Source: Bedellia somnulentella (taxonomy: Eukaryota > Arthropoda > Insecta > Lepidoptera > Bedelliidae). Taken from it: a DNA stretch of 64,000 bases. Positions 32,071 to 43,364 of the stretch are shown here, in pieces. The notes beneath the pieces are model-generated. The model saw only the letters and a program-made list of their open reading frames with translations. It was not told where the DNA came from and ran no database searches. Both the position numbers and the translations under genes were made by a program. The stretch lies in contig OY755186.1 in NCBI GenBank assembly GCA_963576735.1, forward strand, positions 16,169,970 to 16,233,969, written 5' to 3'. Each line of letters starts with the position of its first letter. Within the stretch, counting starts at the first letter, position 1.

Positions 32071-32104
32071 TTTATTTGGAAGGTTATAAATTATAATAGA
32101 GTAT

Positions 32105-32345
32105 AAAGTGGTGTGATCCGAGAATCGTGCAATGTGAAAGACGATGACGTTAAAAAGTTATTTAATTAAATAGGAAGATGGTTAGGCATATTGATAGGTT
32201 GGATGAAAGTAAGTAAATTAATAAAAAAAAGCTTTAAAAAACCATGTGTATGGTAATGTCATTAGAGAGCGACCATGGGAGACATACTTCAAACTGAGTA
32301 CGAGTATGTGCCTAAAGGCTGTATAAGAATATTGATACTTTTTAT
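32105..32345 (+). pseudogene. L5 fragment, strongly diverged
   Basis: GTGATCCGAGAATCGTGCAA, GGATGAAAGTAAG, TGGTAATGTCATTAGAGAGC and CGACCATGGGAGACATACTT parallel the copies at 53227 and 62612. Frame lost. Confidence 0.45.
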
Positions 32346-32629
32346 AAACTTTAAGAGGTTCATCAAGATTTTTTAACAGGTTTCTACAATTTAGATACAG
32401 ACATACCTGGAACCAAGTATAAAAATTAAAGAAAGAAATAGCCGTTTTTGAAGTTGAATACGGAATAGATTGGAAAAGAAGATTTTTTCGTAAAAGGTCT
32501 CTTGTTCTTTTCTCAGATTGCCTTAAAGCATCAAACCTTTGAGTCTTTTCATATGACTGCGGAGACCCGTGGGCAAAACTGAGTTTATAATATTATAAGC
32601 CCTCACTACTCAGCTCAGATTTGAAATTG

Positions 32630-32883
32630 CCGTGTAGTGCTGGCTTAGAATGTCGCTACCCCTTCCTACCCACGGGTGTCGTAAGAGGCGACTAAGGATA
32701 TTGGGGCTTTTTATTGGATTTTTGGGCGATGCGGTTGGAGACCCATCACCAAAAACCTTTATTATGCCGCCTTTTCCCCACTCAACTTCCAAAAGTGGCT
32801 GAGGAATTTATAATTCCTTGGCTCTGGCTATCCTTTTAGGGAATTATAGCCGTGAGTATAATATGTATGTATGTATGTATGTA
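32630..32883 (+). repeat. R1 copy just upstream of a Shaw exon
   Basis: Flanked by a 24-base near-identical duplication (32606-32629 and 32884-32907; core CAGCTCAGATTTGAA, 22/24). The right copy ends 28 bases before the exon's splice acceptor. The insertion thus duplicated the probable branch-point area without destroying it. Confidence 0.88.
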
Positions 32884-32935
32884 CTACGCAGCTCAGATTT
32901 GAAGTTGTTGCTTACATGTATTTTCTTTGTTGCAG

Positions 32936-33099
32936 GTTGCGCCAAATATAATAGAATTTATAAAGTCGCCAGTGAATCTAATAGATTTCATAGCGACACT
33001 TAGTTTTTATATGGACGTGGTGGTGGAAATGACTGTAGTTAGGAGGAACATCGATAAAACCGATATCCTAGAGTTTATATCTATTATTAAGATTTTGAG
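32936..33099 (+). CDS. Shaw-type K+ channel, exon for S3 to start of S4
   Basis: A 164-nt internal exon, read in phase 0 from GTT and ending with AG of a split arginine codon. Acceptor TTTTCTTTGTTGCAG, donor GTAAGTAAC. It encodes VAPNIIEFIKSPVNLIDF then IATLSFYMDVVVE (S3), a short S3-S4 loop, and ILEFISIIKILR, the first part of the S4 voltage sensor. The first gating charge is Lys, not Arg. The product is a plasma-membrane tetrameric channel giving fast delayed-rectifier-type K+ current in neurons (family knowledge). Spliced to 35714 it continues with [14 protein letters not shown] without a frame break. The preceding S1-S2 and T1 exons were not found. Confidence 0.88.
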
Positions 33100-33117
33100 G
33101 TAAGTAACCTTTCATAA

Positions 33118-33365
33118 CTAACCTGTGTAGCGCCAGCTTAGAATAACACTACCCCATTTCTACCGATGGGTGTGCGTAAGAGGCGACTAATGGTATTGGG
33201 GCTTTTAAGGGAGTATTGGGCGATGCGGTTGGAGACCCATCACCAACAACCTTTATTATATCATCTTTTCCCCACTGAACTTTCCAAAAATGGCTGAGGA
33301 ATTTCTGATTCCTTAGCTCTTGCTACCCCTTCCAGGGAGTTATAGCCGTGAGTATATGTATGTAT
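33118..33365 (+). repeat. R1 copy just downstream of the exon donor
   Basis: GTAACCTTT at 33104-33112 (part of the donor region GTAAGTAACCTTT) is repeated at 33366-33374, and similarity extends to about 14 bases. Insertion therefore occurred within about 20 bases of the splice donor of the 32936-33099 exon, leaving GTAAGT intact. Confidence 0.88.
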
Positions 33366-33484
33366 GTAACCTTTAATAAAAATAAATATATGTACATAAA
33401 CATAGCACGCAGGTCATGTTAGCCCCTAGAAAACTACTTAAGCGACTTGTGGTAAAGGTAATTTAATTTATTACAGTATATTTG

Positions 33485-33684
33485 TCGCGTAGTGCTGGAA
33501 CTTTGAAGCTTAGAACGACACTACTAATTTCTACCCACGGGTGTCGTAAGAGGCAACTAAAGGGGTTTTTTAAATGGTTTTTAGGCGATGTGGTTGGAGA
33601 CCCATCACCAACGATACTTTATTTCTACCATCTTGTCACCTATCAACTTCAAAATGTGGCTGAAGAGCTCTGAAGCTCTGGCTA
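33485..33684 (+). repeat. R1 fragment, subfamily B
   Basis: Internal deletion after AAGAGGCAACTAAAGG; the 3' end is cut at GAAGCTCTGGCTA. Confidence 0.75.
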
Positions 33685-34101
33685 ATGTTAAAATTTTGCC
33701 AATATGAGATTCAAATGATACTAGACTAACCTGCGCTTCGAATGTTGAAACAATATCGAAAAGTAAATATATAAAAAAGGATACTAGACTAATAGCATTG
33801 AATAGATAGTAGAATGTTTTACCAAGTTATTTTTAACTGCATCGCATAGACACTGGATCGGGAGTTGAATTATACAATGCTTTTAGTACGCTGTTTGTTT
33901 TGGTTTTTTTCCGTTAAGTGATTAACTTTTATAACATGTAAATAAAAGAGTACAAAAAATATATATTTGTGTTTGAAAATATTTTTTGTACTCTAAACAT
34001 CGGGCGTAAAAAGCAAAAAGGTGAACATTAACTTTTGTCGCAACAGTTTTCATTCGTTTTATTACTTTCAAAATATTATGTATGAATTGCAGTGTATTAC
34101 A
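33685..34101. other. AT-rich DNA with a 16-bp perfect hairpin
   Basis: 33947-33962 (AGAGTACAAAAAATAT) and 33979-33994 are perfect inverted repeats with a 16-base loop. Nothing else was recognised. Confidence 0.5.
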
Positions 34102-34370
34102 ACATACAAACATATGTTCATGGCAATAAATCCCAAAAAGGTGTAGGCAGAGCTAGAAACTCCTCAGCCACATTTGTAAGTTGATAGGGGACAAGATGGT
34201 AGAAATAAAGTATCGTTGGTGATGGGTCTCCATCAGCATCACCAAAAAACCACTTTAAAAATCCTCATACCCTTAGTCGCCTCTTATGACACCCTAGGGC
34301 TTTACCTATCTAGGAATAGTGACATTCTAAGCCGGCACAACACTTCAATATAACCTGGCACTACACGGCA
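34102..34370 (-). repeat. R1 copy plus an extra 5' end
   Basis: Subfamily B copy ending at about 34342. A second R1 5' end (CTGGCACTACACGGCA) follows directly, so two copies were joined or one start duplicated. Confidence 0.75.
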
Positions 34371-34486
34371 TTTTTTTTTAAATCCTAACTAATAATATTT
34401 CAAAGTTTTGAAATCTATTTAAATGTCGATTTACATCAGCCAACAGCTGTCTTTGCTTTAGTTTTTATGAAGTTGTAAATTATATT

Positions 34487-34728
34487 GCCGTGTGCTGCAA
34501 TTATAAAAGAATTACCCTATTTCTATCCATGAGAATTGTCAGAGTCAAATTAAGATGTAGAGAGACTTTTTATGTGATTACACACAGCTTCAGACCTACC
34601 ACAATTATCCATTATTTTCTCAAAATACAATAATAAATCTCTTCCCCCGTAACTCCCAAAAGGGACTGAGGTTTATTATTTCTTTGTAGCTCTTACTATA
34701 TTTTGGAGTTTGTAGCCGTGAGTATAGG
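34487..34728 (+). repeat. R1 copy, strongly diverged
   Basis: Only landmark blocks remain (CCGTGTGCTGCA, CTTCCCCCGTAACTCCCAAA, GTAGCCGTGAGTATAGG). Confidence 0.55.
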
Positions 34729-34765
34729 TGGGCAGGTAGTTGGTAATTCACTAATTTATCAGGTT

Positions 34766-35012
34766 ACATACATACATATACTCACGGCTATAAATCTCAA
34801 GAAAGGGGTAGCCAGAGCTAAGGAATTAGGAATTCCTCAGCCACTTTTGGAAGGTGCATGAGGAATAGATGGTGAAATAAAGGCTCTTGGTGATGGGTCT
34901 CCAACCGCATCGCTCAAAAATCCCTTAAAAGCCCCAATACCATTAGTCGCCTTTTACGTACACCCACCGGAAGAAATGGGGTAGTGCTATTCTAAGCCGA
35001 CACTACACAGCA
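34766..35012 (-). repeat. R1 copy, near full length
   Basis: Standard subfamily A. Confidence 0.88.
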
Positions 35013-35091
35013 ATTTATCAGGTTCTTTAAACTATTAAACAATTTATATTTCAGTCTTTACAAGCTAACAATTAATTTGTCGTGATGACAG

Positions 35092-35225
35092 CTGTGGCCG
35101 AGTGGATAGGTGACTAACTTTTTCGTCCGGAGGTTGCTGGTTCTATTACCACTTAGAGCAATATTTATGTGATGAGCATAAATGATTGTTTCTTAGCCTT
35201 CGATGTTATTGATATGTGTATTATA
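35092..35225 (+). repeat. S4: tRNA-headed repeat
   Basis: GCTGTGGCCGAGTGGATAGG (A box), GGAGGTTGCTGGTTCTATTA (weak B box), then AGAGCAATATTTATGTGATG and GCATAAATGATTGTTTCTTA. This is the longest S4 copy in the window. Confidence 0.65.
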
Positions 35226-35305
35226 TAATATTTAATATATCGTTAAGTTAGTATCCCATAATACAAGTTCTACTTAAAATGGGGCTATAATAATATGATC
35301 TGAAA

Positions 35306-35700
35306 CTTTACCCCTTTCTACCCACGGGTGTTGTAAGAGGCGACTAAGTGTATGGGGCATTTTTACGTGTTTTTTGGGCGATGCGGTTGGATACCAATCA
35401 CTAACGATTCTTTATTTCTACCATCTTCTCCCCTATCAACTTCCAAATGTGGCCGAGAAGTTTCTAGCTCTGAAGCTGTGGCTACCCCATTGTAATACTA
35501 ATGGCAGTGTGGGAGTCATGTTAGAGCGCACACTACTGCGGACTCAAACGCACATAGCAGCGTCTCACTCATATTCCTACATCGCGGAGTGTAAATGTTT
35601 TTCGAGTTAAGCATAGATAAAAATTATAAGTTGGTACACAGTAGGGGTGTACTGGCCAGTATATCTTTGCTGTTCCCACAGCCGTAAGTATATGTATGTT
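35306..35700 (+). repeat. R1 copy with an insertion, ending at a splice acceptor
   Basis: Subfamily B core (35306-35500), then about 170 bases of another repeat (GTTAGAGCGCACACTACTGC, GACTCAAACGCACATAGCAG), then the R1 end CCGTAAGTATATGTATGT. The end lies only 13 bases before the acceptor AG of the next Shaw exon, so R1 supplies part of that splice-site context. Confidence 0.75.
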
Positions 35701-35713
35701 ATTTATATTTCAG

Positions 35714-35864
35714 GTTATTCAAGCTAACAAGACATAGTCCGGGTTTGAAGATCCTGGTGCACACGTTCAAAGCGTCGGCCAAGGAGCTGACACTGCTCGT
35801 CTTCTTTTTGGTGCTCGGCATTGTGATATTCGCCAGTTTAGTGTACTATGCGGAGAAGTCGCAG
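35714..35864 (+). CDS. Shaw-type K+ channel, exon for S4-S5 linker and S5
   Basis: A 151-nt exon; acceptor TTTATATTTCAG, donor GTAAGA. Its first G completes the split arginine codon. It then reads [14 protein letters not shown] (rest of S4, with Lys/Arg every third residue), [14 protein letters not shown] (S4-S5 linker) and [22 protein letters not shown] (S5 and turret). It ends on a codon boundary, and the next exon follows with [21 protein letters not shown] and the RHSPGLK motif match Shaw closely; [11 protein letters not shown] resembles the Shaw-like paralogue of flies. The paralogue is therefore left open. R1 copies stand 13 bases upstream and about 6 bases downstream. Confidence 0.92.
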
Positions 35865-35870
35865 GTAAGA

Positions 35871-36113
35871 TATACATACATTACAGACATAAATCCCTAC
35901 AAGGGGTAGCCAGAGCTAAGGAATTAGAAATTCCTCAGCCACTTTTGGGAAAGTTGAGTGGGGAAAAGATGGTCACATTAAGGTTGTTGGTGATGGGTCT
36001 CCAACCGCATCGCCCAAAAATCACTTTGAAAGCCCACATACCATAGCCGTCACTCACGAACACTGAGGGAGTAAATAGGGTAGTGCTGTTCTAAACTGAC
36101 ACTAAATAGCAAG
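35871..36113 (-). repeat. R1 copy touching a splice donor
   Basis: The tail ATACATACATTACAG begins about 6 bases after the GT of the donor at 35865. The core is standard; the 5' end is diverged. Confidence 0.8.
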
Positions 36114-38123
36114 CAGCACAAAAAGTATACCCAAATGTTATATGTCTTTTAGCTATTAATATTAAGTATTGGGTTCATAAACTCCTCTGCCAACCTTCGG
36201 CGTCAACGTTTGACTTGAGTTTCAGTTTGGGCTCATAAAAAACAAAGATTTTTGCCTACCTGCCCTCATAGTTACATTTGTACGGTGACTCTTATTTTGA
36301 CATGAAACATTTATATGTGTTCACTCATAATTTTATGCAAGTGCGTGTGTGGTCTGTTTTAAAATTAACGCATACAAAGGAATGTGTCTTTAAGAATTTC
36401 CTTCTAATGTTTTGCCAGGACGTAAGTCTATATTACCTACTAACATCAATAAATAGAATCTTAATACAGTATTTTGCTGATTTCATTACGGACTTTGTAG
36501 TTACTTTCTGCTGAATTACTTCTAATGGGATTTTGGCGACAGTAATAACCAACCAAATATTCTACATGATAACTGTTTCTGATGATATTAGGTGAAATAC
36601 GAAAGAAAATGTGTATATGCAATTTTATAAAGAATAACTAAATAAATTTGATATTATTGACATTGATATTATTCGCCTAAAATAATCAATTTACATCAGT
36701 TATTTATGGTTTTGTCAAAACAACAGCATTCACAGTCACAGTTGAAGCAAAATAATGTTTTCCAATTAACAACGGCTCGACTGCAAAACGGTATTTCAAT
36801 GAAATTTATAAGAGCGAATGGAAGTTATATAGCAGTGTTGATTTGTTTGGTGCAGCCAATTACACCAAGTTGGGTTTTCTGTTAATTTATTACTATTTTA
36901 AGTGTTTTATGAGGTGAATAAGGGTTCTGCGGATTTTACAGTGATGGTAAATGGTGATGTGGGTAGATCTGTGCAGTAAACATCCTTTATTTTACAATTT
37001 CTTACCAAATTAAAATTTCTAAAGTGGCTGAGTAATATCTGATCCTAAACTTTGGGCTACCCCTTTTGGGAATTATAGTCACCAAATATATTTTTAAATA
37101 ATATACGAAGAGCAACAGATGATATTTACCTAATTAGTTGAACTCTTGAACAACAATGGGTCCGATAAAAAACAGATGGAACAGTTGAAAGAGTAAGTGC
37201 GAGAAAATTCGCTTTGCAAAACTGCTTAATCGATCTGCTTCCAATTTAATACCTCAATTCGTCAAACACCGACAGTATTTCTGGAATTGGCGCGCTCCAG
37301 TTCTAATCGATCTTCCGCCGATAATAGATTAAAAAGCGATTGATATCATTTTTTTTTATTGTAAGAAAGTAAAACACATTATCATCAATTAATATACAGA
37401 GATAAAATCAATTTTACAAAATGATAATAAATAAAAACCCTCACTTATAAATCAACTCGAATAACAAACACGCCATGATATTAGCCATCATGGTGTGACG
37501 CATGTGAGAGCATGTATTTGACAAATCTTGAGACCTTTTTTTGACTTTTTTAATACAGTGCTGGTTATCTCACAAAAGACATAATATGTACCTACTCGCA
37601 GAAAAGTTATTATAAGAGAATTGAATAAAACTAATGTTTTATAAAAATACCTTTCTTTGTTTCTCTACTTATGATCATTTACTCCCCGTTCAATATCATA
37701 TTGATTGATTATATTGAGGGATTTCCATCAAACAGGAGGCAGTGCCATAAAAAGTTGGAAGTAACATAATATTAAGATATTCAAACTCCCACCAAAGATA
37801 TCTAAACTTCCCTAAGGCGGAAACATCAACATAATTCAAGCAAGTCACTTTCAATCTAATAAACGAAAACATTAATCACTATTAGTTTTGTAAAGCCTGC
37901 GAGGAACAGCCTGGTCAAATGTTACTTGATGTTCTATGACAGTTTTGGGATCGGTTGCGTCAGATAAATTTCTCATTTATTGAATAATTAATGAATAAAC
38001 TTTTGGTGGCAAAAGGCCTGGTATGAAGGTTGTATTAGTAGCTGGCTGCGCTAAGTCATCAGAGGTTCTTAATGTTGCTTTCTGTGTAATATGCCAAAAT
38101 TCAAATGTTGTTTTGTTATACCT
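36114..38123. other. Intron DNA, mostly unassigned
   Basis: About 2 kb between Shaw exons. A weak R1 3' fragment is visible at 36945-37080 (TCTAAAGTGGCTGAGTAATA, TTTGGGCTACCCCTTTTGGG), and a scrap of S2 (CTCTGCCAACCTTCGGCGTC) at about 36192. The rest shows no supported feature. Confidence 0.5.
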
Positions 38124-38239
38124 GCTGTGTAGTGTCGGTTTAGAATAGCACTACCCTATTTCTACCGGTGAGTGTACGTAAGAGGCGACTAACGGTATTG
38201 GGGCTTTTGAGGGATTTTTGGGCGATGCGGTTGGAGACT
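38124..38239 (+). repeat. R1 5' half
   Basis: Ends abruptly after GCGGTTGGAGACT; the 3' half and tail are absent. Loss of the 3' end is unusual for retrotransposed copies and implies a later deletion. Confidence 0.75.
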
Positions 38240-38429
38240 GTATATAGATTCCTCCAGAAGATATGGCAGAGTCACAAGATATTCTGATTATAAATTTTGA
38301 TAGTACAAATTCATAGCACCCACTATCATCCTAAAGCGGTATCGGTGGCAATGGTGGGTAGGTTAACCTGAACCTTTAGCTTATCACGTGTTTTCATACA
38401 TACACTATTTTATTAACTTTTGAAACAAC

Positions 38430-38698
38430 ATAACATAACATAAACATAAACGTTCACGCCGAATATCCCCGAAGGGGTTGGCAGAGGCACTAATACTTCT
38501 GAACATCACGTGACTTTGTCACCTGGTGCTCAGAGTACCCACGTTCTGCATGGACAGTGTACTCACGTGATATGGGGCAGGCCTATCGCCGTTTTGTACG
38601 AATACACTGTCACATGACTAAGTACAACTCAGCCATGTGGGTTTCCTCACGATGTTTTCCCTCACCGTTAACAACCATGATAAATTAATTAAAATTAA
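38430..38698 (-). repeat. S2 copy, 5' truncated, with 11-bp target duplication
   Basis: TTTGAAACAAC flanks it at 38419-38429 and 38699-38709. The tail (TAACATAACATAAACATAAA) is at the left. The tRNA head is missing, as expected of incomplete reverse transcription. Confidence 0.9.
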
Positions 38699-38934
38699 TT
38701 TGAAACAACTTTAGGAAATTCTCCTTTTGACCCATTTCATTCTCTGTATTTTTAATTGCAAATTCATGCCTAGTAGTGGGCCGCTCTATCAACACACTTT
38801 TTGTTGTTTTGACTGACGTATTTGATGTTCCTTTAACTTTTAATGTAATTTATTGTACCCTGTATATTCTTCTTGAAATCATAGCTTTTTGTGAAATAAT
38901 ATATGTTGAAAATCAGTTAAAGGGTTTCGAAACC

Positions 38935-39060
38935 CTTACTTACTTACTTACACTCACGCCCGTTGTTCCCATTGAGCTAGGCAAAGACTATAGATCGTCA
39001 CTTTGGGCGTTCCTGACAAATCTCTCTTGCTTCTGTAACATTCATTATTCTTCTGGTACA
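38935..39060 (-). pseudogene. L5 3' fragment
   Basis: (CTTA)n tail, then GCCCGTTGTTCCCATTGAGC and AGGCAAAGACTATAGATCGT, then the coding end (TCCTGACAAATCTCTCTTGC). All are the reverse of the 62612 copy. Confidence 0.65.
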
Positions 39061-39528
39061 TGGTCTGTTATTAATATTTCACTACGGACTTTTGCCTTCG
39101 TAAGAACATAAAACCCGTTAAACTAATAGCATCAAATACACAAAAAAAAACTATATAATTTTAGTGTAGATAAAGATAAAATGGCTCTTCAAATGTAAAT
39201 ATAATACTTGACGTTTCAGTTATTTCACAACGAGTTAATATGATCGAATAAACGAGTTTGGTACAAAAATAAATATTACCGAATGCTGAAACGAGTATTC
39301 ACCGCATCGAAACTCAATTTCGATTCATTACTGTTCAATTTATGGGTCGGTTCAAATTGATATTGAAATTACTTTTTTATTTAATAGATTTTGGTATATT
39401 GGCTTAAATTTATTTGTTTACACAACGGTTCAGAAACAGACAAGTGTTATATAATTAGAATGGTTTTGTTCATGAAAACCTCATGTGGGGATTATTTATC
39501 CTTTATTTATAAGTGACAAGTATAATGC
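39061..39528. other. AT-rich intron DNA
   Basis: Contains the CCTCATGTGGGGATTATT module (39469-39498); otherwise nothing recognised. Confidence 0.45.
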
Positions 39529-39777
39529 TGTGTAGTGTCGGCTTAGAATAGCACTACCCCATTTCTTCCGGTGGGTGTACGTAAGAGGCGACTAACGGTA
39601 TTAGGGCTTTTAAGGGATTTTTGGCCAATGCGGTTGGAGTCCCATCACCAACCACCTTTATTTTACCATCCTTTCCCCACTCAACCCTCCAAAAGTGGCT
39701 GAGGAATTTCAAATTCCTTAGCTCTGGCTACCCCTTCTAGGGATTTATGGCTATGCGTATATCTATGTATATGTATG
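39529..39777 (+). repeat. R1 copy, near full length
   Basis: Subfamily A; the tail GCGTATATCTATGTATATG is slightly eroded. Confidence 0.88.
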
Positions 39778-39825
39778 TAAATATTATGTTTATGATTGGG
39801 TTTAAGTTGGGTAATAAATGATTTA

Positions 39826-39885
39826 CAACAACCGTGGTAGCTCAGTGGAACACCCGCTTAGCATGCAGAGAGGCGAGGGATATAA
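39826..39885 (+). repeat. S2 head fragment
   Basis: CCGTGGTAGCTCAGTGGAAC then TTAGCATGCAGAG. Only the tRNA-like 5' end is present. Confidence 0.55.
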
Positions 39886-39992
39886 TGCCTAATACAGACA
39901 AAACGTAGTTAAACTAATATTTTTGTAAACTGGATTCACTTATATTATCGTCAAATAAATAAATAAATGATACATACGGATATATGACACAG

Positions 39993-40183
39993 ATTAGCGA
40001 CAGTATTGGGGCTGTTTATTGTATTTTTGGGTGATGCGGTTAGAGACCCATCACCAAAAACCTTTCTTTTACTATCTTTTTCCCGCTCAACTTCCAAAAA
40101 TGGCTGAGGAATTTATAATTCCTTAGCTCTGGCTACCCCTTCTAGGGAAATATAGCCGTGAGTGTATGTATGTATGTATGTAT
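39993..40183 (+). repeat. R1 3' part
   Basis: Starts at ATTAGCGACAGTATTGGGGC and lacks the first ~65 bases; the tail is (TATG)n. Confidence 0.8.
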
Positions 40184-40703
40184 AGATAGTAATCACATAC
40201 AACACATTGAAACACATTAAACACATTAAAACACATAAAAAAATAAAAGTAAAAAGTAAAAATGTGTGATAATAAAAGAAAAAAAACAAATTACAAATGT
40301 GCAAGGTATGTGCGCTATGGTAACACAAACTAGGCCATAACTCAGCGTTTATAAATGCTATAAAGCAAAAACACTGATTTTCAGGTATAGCCTAAGAGCA
40401 TTTTATGGTAAACAAAAATCAATTGAGCATCTGCCACAAACATAAAAAGAACATAAAAATACCTACAAATAAAACATTAAATACGGTTAACATATTCCAA
40501 CGCAAATGAATTAAACACATATAAATAACATCCACGACTAAGAAACACCATTCATATTTATCACATAAATGTTGCCCTCAGCAGGATTTGAACCCGCGAC
40601 CTCCGGACCCAGAAGCAATTAAAATGAACATAAGATAATACTATATTCGGTATAGACCTTGCATCTTTAAACTTGCTTATAGAATACAAATATTTGTCCA
40701 CAG
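40184..40703. other. Intron DNA with an S4 fragment
   Basis: 40562-40622 is an inverted S4 piece (AAATGTTGCCCTCAGCAGGA, TTGAACCCGCGACCTCCGGA). The region up to the acceptor shows no other feature. Confidence 0.5.
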
Positions 40704-40913
40704 GATAATCCAGACAACCAGTTCAAGTCAATCCCACTGGGTCTCTGGTGGGCCATTGTGACGATGACTACAGTGGGCTACGGAGATATGGCCCCGAAGA
40801 CATATTTAGGAATGTTCGTGGGTGCCCTGTGTGCCCTTGCTGGGGTACTCACTATAGCATTGCCTGTGCCCGTTATCGTGTCCAACTTTTCGATGTTCTA
40901 TTCGCATACGCAG
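40704..40913 (+). CDS. Shaw-type K+ channel, exon for pore loop and S6
   Basis: A 210-nt exon of exactly 70 codons; acceptor TATTTGTCCACAG, donor GTAAGTGAA. It encodes [19 protein letters not shown] (pore helix), [14 protein letters not shown] (selectivity filter TVGYGD) and [20 protein letters not shown] then [15 protein letters not shown] (S6 with the PVP gating kink). The filter, WW pair and PVP are all intact. If the intron is retained, translation continues 20 codons past the donor to a stop. The C-terminal exon (RSKLPKKRRR-like in flies) is not found downstream, so the gene probably continues beyond 64 kb or splices to something unrecognised. Confidence 0.96.
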
Positions 40914-41006
40914 GTAAGTGAACATCATACTTATGTATGTTTTTTTTTTATTGAGTGCCTAAATTACTATTTGTAAGAATAATTTTAAACACACAAATAA
41001 CTGTAG

Positions 41007-41203
41007 CTGTGTAGTATTGGCTTAAAATAGCACTACCCCACTTCTTCCGGTAGGTGTACGTAAGAGGCGATTTACGATATTTGGGCGATGCGGTTGGAGA
41101 CATCTCTTCCCCACGCAACTTCCAAAAGTGGCTAAGGATTTTTTTATTCCCTAGCTCTGGCTACCCCTTCAAGGAAATTATAGTCGTGAGTATATGTATG
41201 TAT
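41007..41203 (+). repeat. R1 copy with internal deletion
   Basis: Lost the GGTATTGGGGC and CACCAACAACC blocks; the tail is short. Confidence 0.8.
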
Positions 41204-41822
41204 ACAAATAATTGTGATAACGCAAATAATTCTGTGAGAAGTAAATCTAAAATTATCTTTACAACAAATTTTTACAAAACAAAACACGTCATCATCATAA
41301 ATAATTTACAACTATTTCAATTATAGTATGAAAGTATAGACTTCAATTGAACGCATCAGCTTTTTTGTCGTCTTACATGTTTAACGTGACATTTTAACGT
41401 GCATGAGAGTGCATATAGGGATACACGATCCCATTTGTATGACGCCATCGTGCCAAAAGTCATGGTTTTGCCATATATGCAGATATTGAGGTATGAAAAA
41501 CTGTGACACTTATAATATAAATTACTTATACTTACTTATAGGTTACTTGTTTTAACTTTTGTATTTTTTGTTTTCGATGTGTTTTTACTGTGTGTTGTTT
41601 TTTTTTTTTACCATTTTGCCAAATAAATGTCTTTTACTTTAAATTAGAATTAAACGAAACTTTAAAGTTCGATATTCTTTGAACGGGCTACGATCAATAG
41701 TTTTTTTCGTAGTATATATACGACTACGCGACGACACTTCTACGTCTACGGCGTAGACGCGAAAACAATTTATGTTGAGCTCTCTTTAGACAGTTTTGAC
41801 TTCAACTGAGTTTTCTAAAATA
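41204..41822. other. AT-rich DNA, nothing recognised
   Basis: GTCTACGGCGTAGAC (41744-41758) is a perfect small palindrome in a CG-rich patch; no element could be defined. Confidence 0.45.
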
Positions 41823-42005
41823 TCACATACTCACGGCTGTAAGTCTTTGGAAGGAGTAGCCAGAGCTCCAGAATAATAAATTCCTCAGACACTTTTAGAA
41901 GATAAGTGGGGAAAGATTGTAATACAAACGTTTTTGATGTTGGGCGGTGGTTGGTGAACCCACGCGAATAGATGGGGTAGTGATGTTCTAAGCCGGCACT
42001 ACACA
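41823..42005 (-). repeat. R1 copy, diverged and deleted
   Basis: The middle GTCTCCAACCGCATCGCCCA block is missing; the ends are recognisable. Confidence 0.7.
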
Positions 42006-42325
42006 GCGCAAAATATCCATAAAATCTTGAATATCTCAAATATCCTTATTGATTTAACTGTCTAGGCACTAAAGGAGTACTTAATATGTTTCGCACGATT
42101 GAAAAAGGTTTCAAACCGTACTAAAGTTAATCTGGAAAGGGTTGTGTTACTTTATATATTGCTGGTTTGAAATAGGTCTCTGTCCTCCGGGATCTAATAA
42201 TTTACGACCCTTTCATCAATGTTCTTAGAAACTTTGTAATATGAACACGAGGTTTTGTGTTTGTTTTAGTTTTAACCTTCGCCCTAATTTTATAATTGAA
42301 TACTTCCAAATTTTTACAGTATTTT
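42006..42325. other. AT-rich DNA, nothing recognised
   Basis: No supported feature. Confidence 0.5.
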
Positions 42326-42573
42326 GCTGAGTAGTGTCGGCTTAGAATAGCACTAACCAATTGTTTCCCGTAAGTATCCGTAAGAAGCGGCTAAGGGTAT
42401 TGGGGCTTTGAAAGTGATTTTTGGGCGATGTGGTTGGTTGGGTACCACAAACCAAAAACATTTGTTTTACAATCTTATTCCCACATAATTTCCAAAACTG
42501 GCTGAGGAACTTCTTGTTCCGAAACTCTGGCTACCCCTTTTCGGGTTTTACTGTCGTGGGTATATGTATGTAC
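42326..42573 (+). repeat. R1 copy, diverged
   Basis: Full length with a small duplication at GGTTGGTTGGG and many substitutions. Confidence 0.78.
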
Positions 42574-42786
42574 GTTTGTATTTTGACAGTATCAAAAAAG
42601 TATAAAATATGTAATGCATTTCATAATGAAAACAGAAGTGAGACATTAAAATGAATCAATATGTTATGTTAGAGCCAAATTTTACCCAAAACAGGTCCGT
42701 TATTTTTATATATTGAAACGTGATGTGTTTAGTACGTACATAATATACTATGTATATTATAATAATATGTATATATATAATATGAT

Positions 42787-43039
42787 TGCTGTGTAGTGTT
42801 GGCTTAGAATAGCACTACCCCATTTCTTCCGGTGGGTGGACGTAAGAGGCGACTAACGGTATTGGGGCTTTTAAGGGATTTTTGGGCGATGCGGTTGGAG
42901 ACCCATCACCAAAAACCTTTATTATACTATCCTTTCCCCATTCAACCTTCCAAAAGTGGCTGAGGAATTTCAAATTCCTTAGCTCTGGCTACCCCTTCTA
43001 GGGATTTATGGCTGTGAGTATATGTATGTATGTATGTAT
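42787..43039 (+). repeat. R1 copy, near full length
   Basis: Subfamily A with four TATG units. The flanks share TATAATAT (about 42774 and 43036), a likely target duplication in AT-rich DNA. Confidence 0.88.
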
Positions 43040-43364
43040 AATATAATAACAGCTATATATATATCCCAAATAGAGTAGCTAGAGCATCAGCACTGATGAC
43101 CGCGCAGGCATTTTAAAATTTAAATGGTGACTGTTCTCTATCCACCTAGCTCTGATTTTAATATTTAAATAAATTATTTAAAAACTAGTTCTCATATATT
43201 GAAACGTTAGAAACACGTAAGACGACTTTCAGTGGGGATTTACGTGGGTTTTTTCACGACCATTAACTCACAAAAGCCTTGATAAAATGTAACACAATAG
43301 ATTTAAAAAAAATGGTATAGGCCTAAATCGGGTTATCCCAAAGATTGAAGATCGGCGATGGCGA

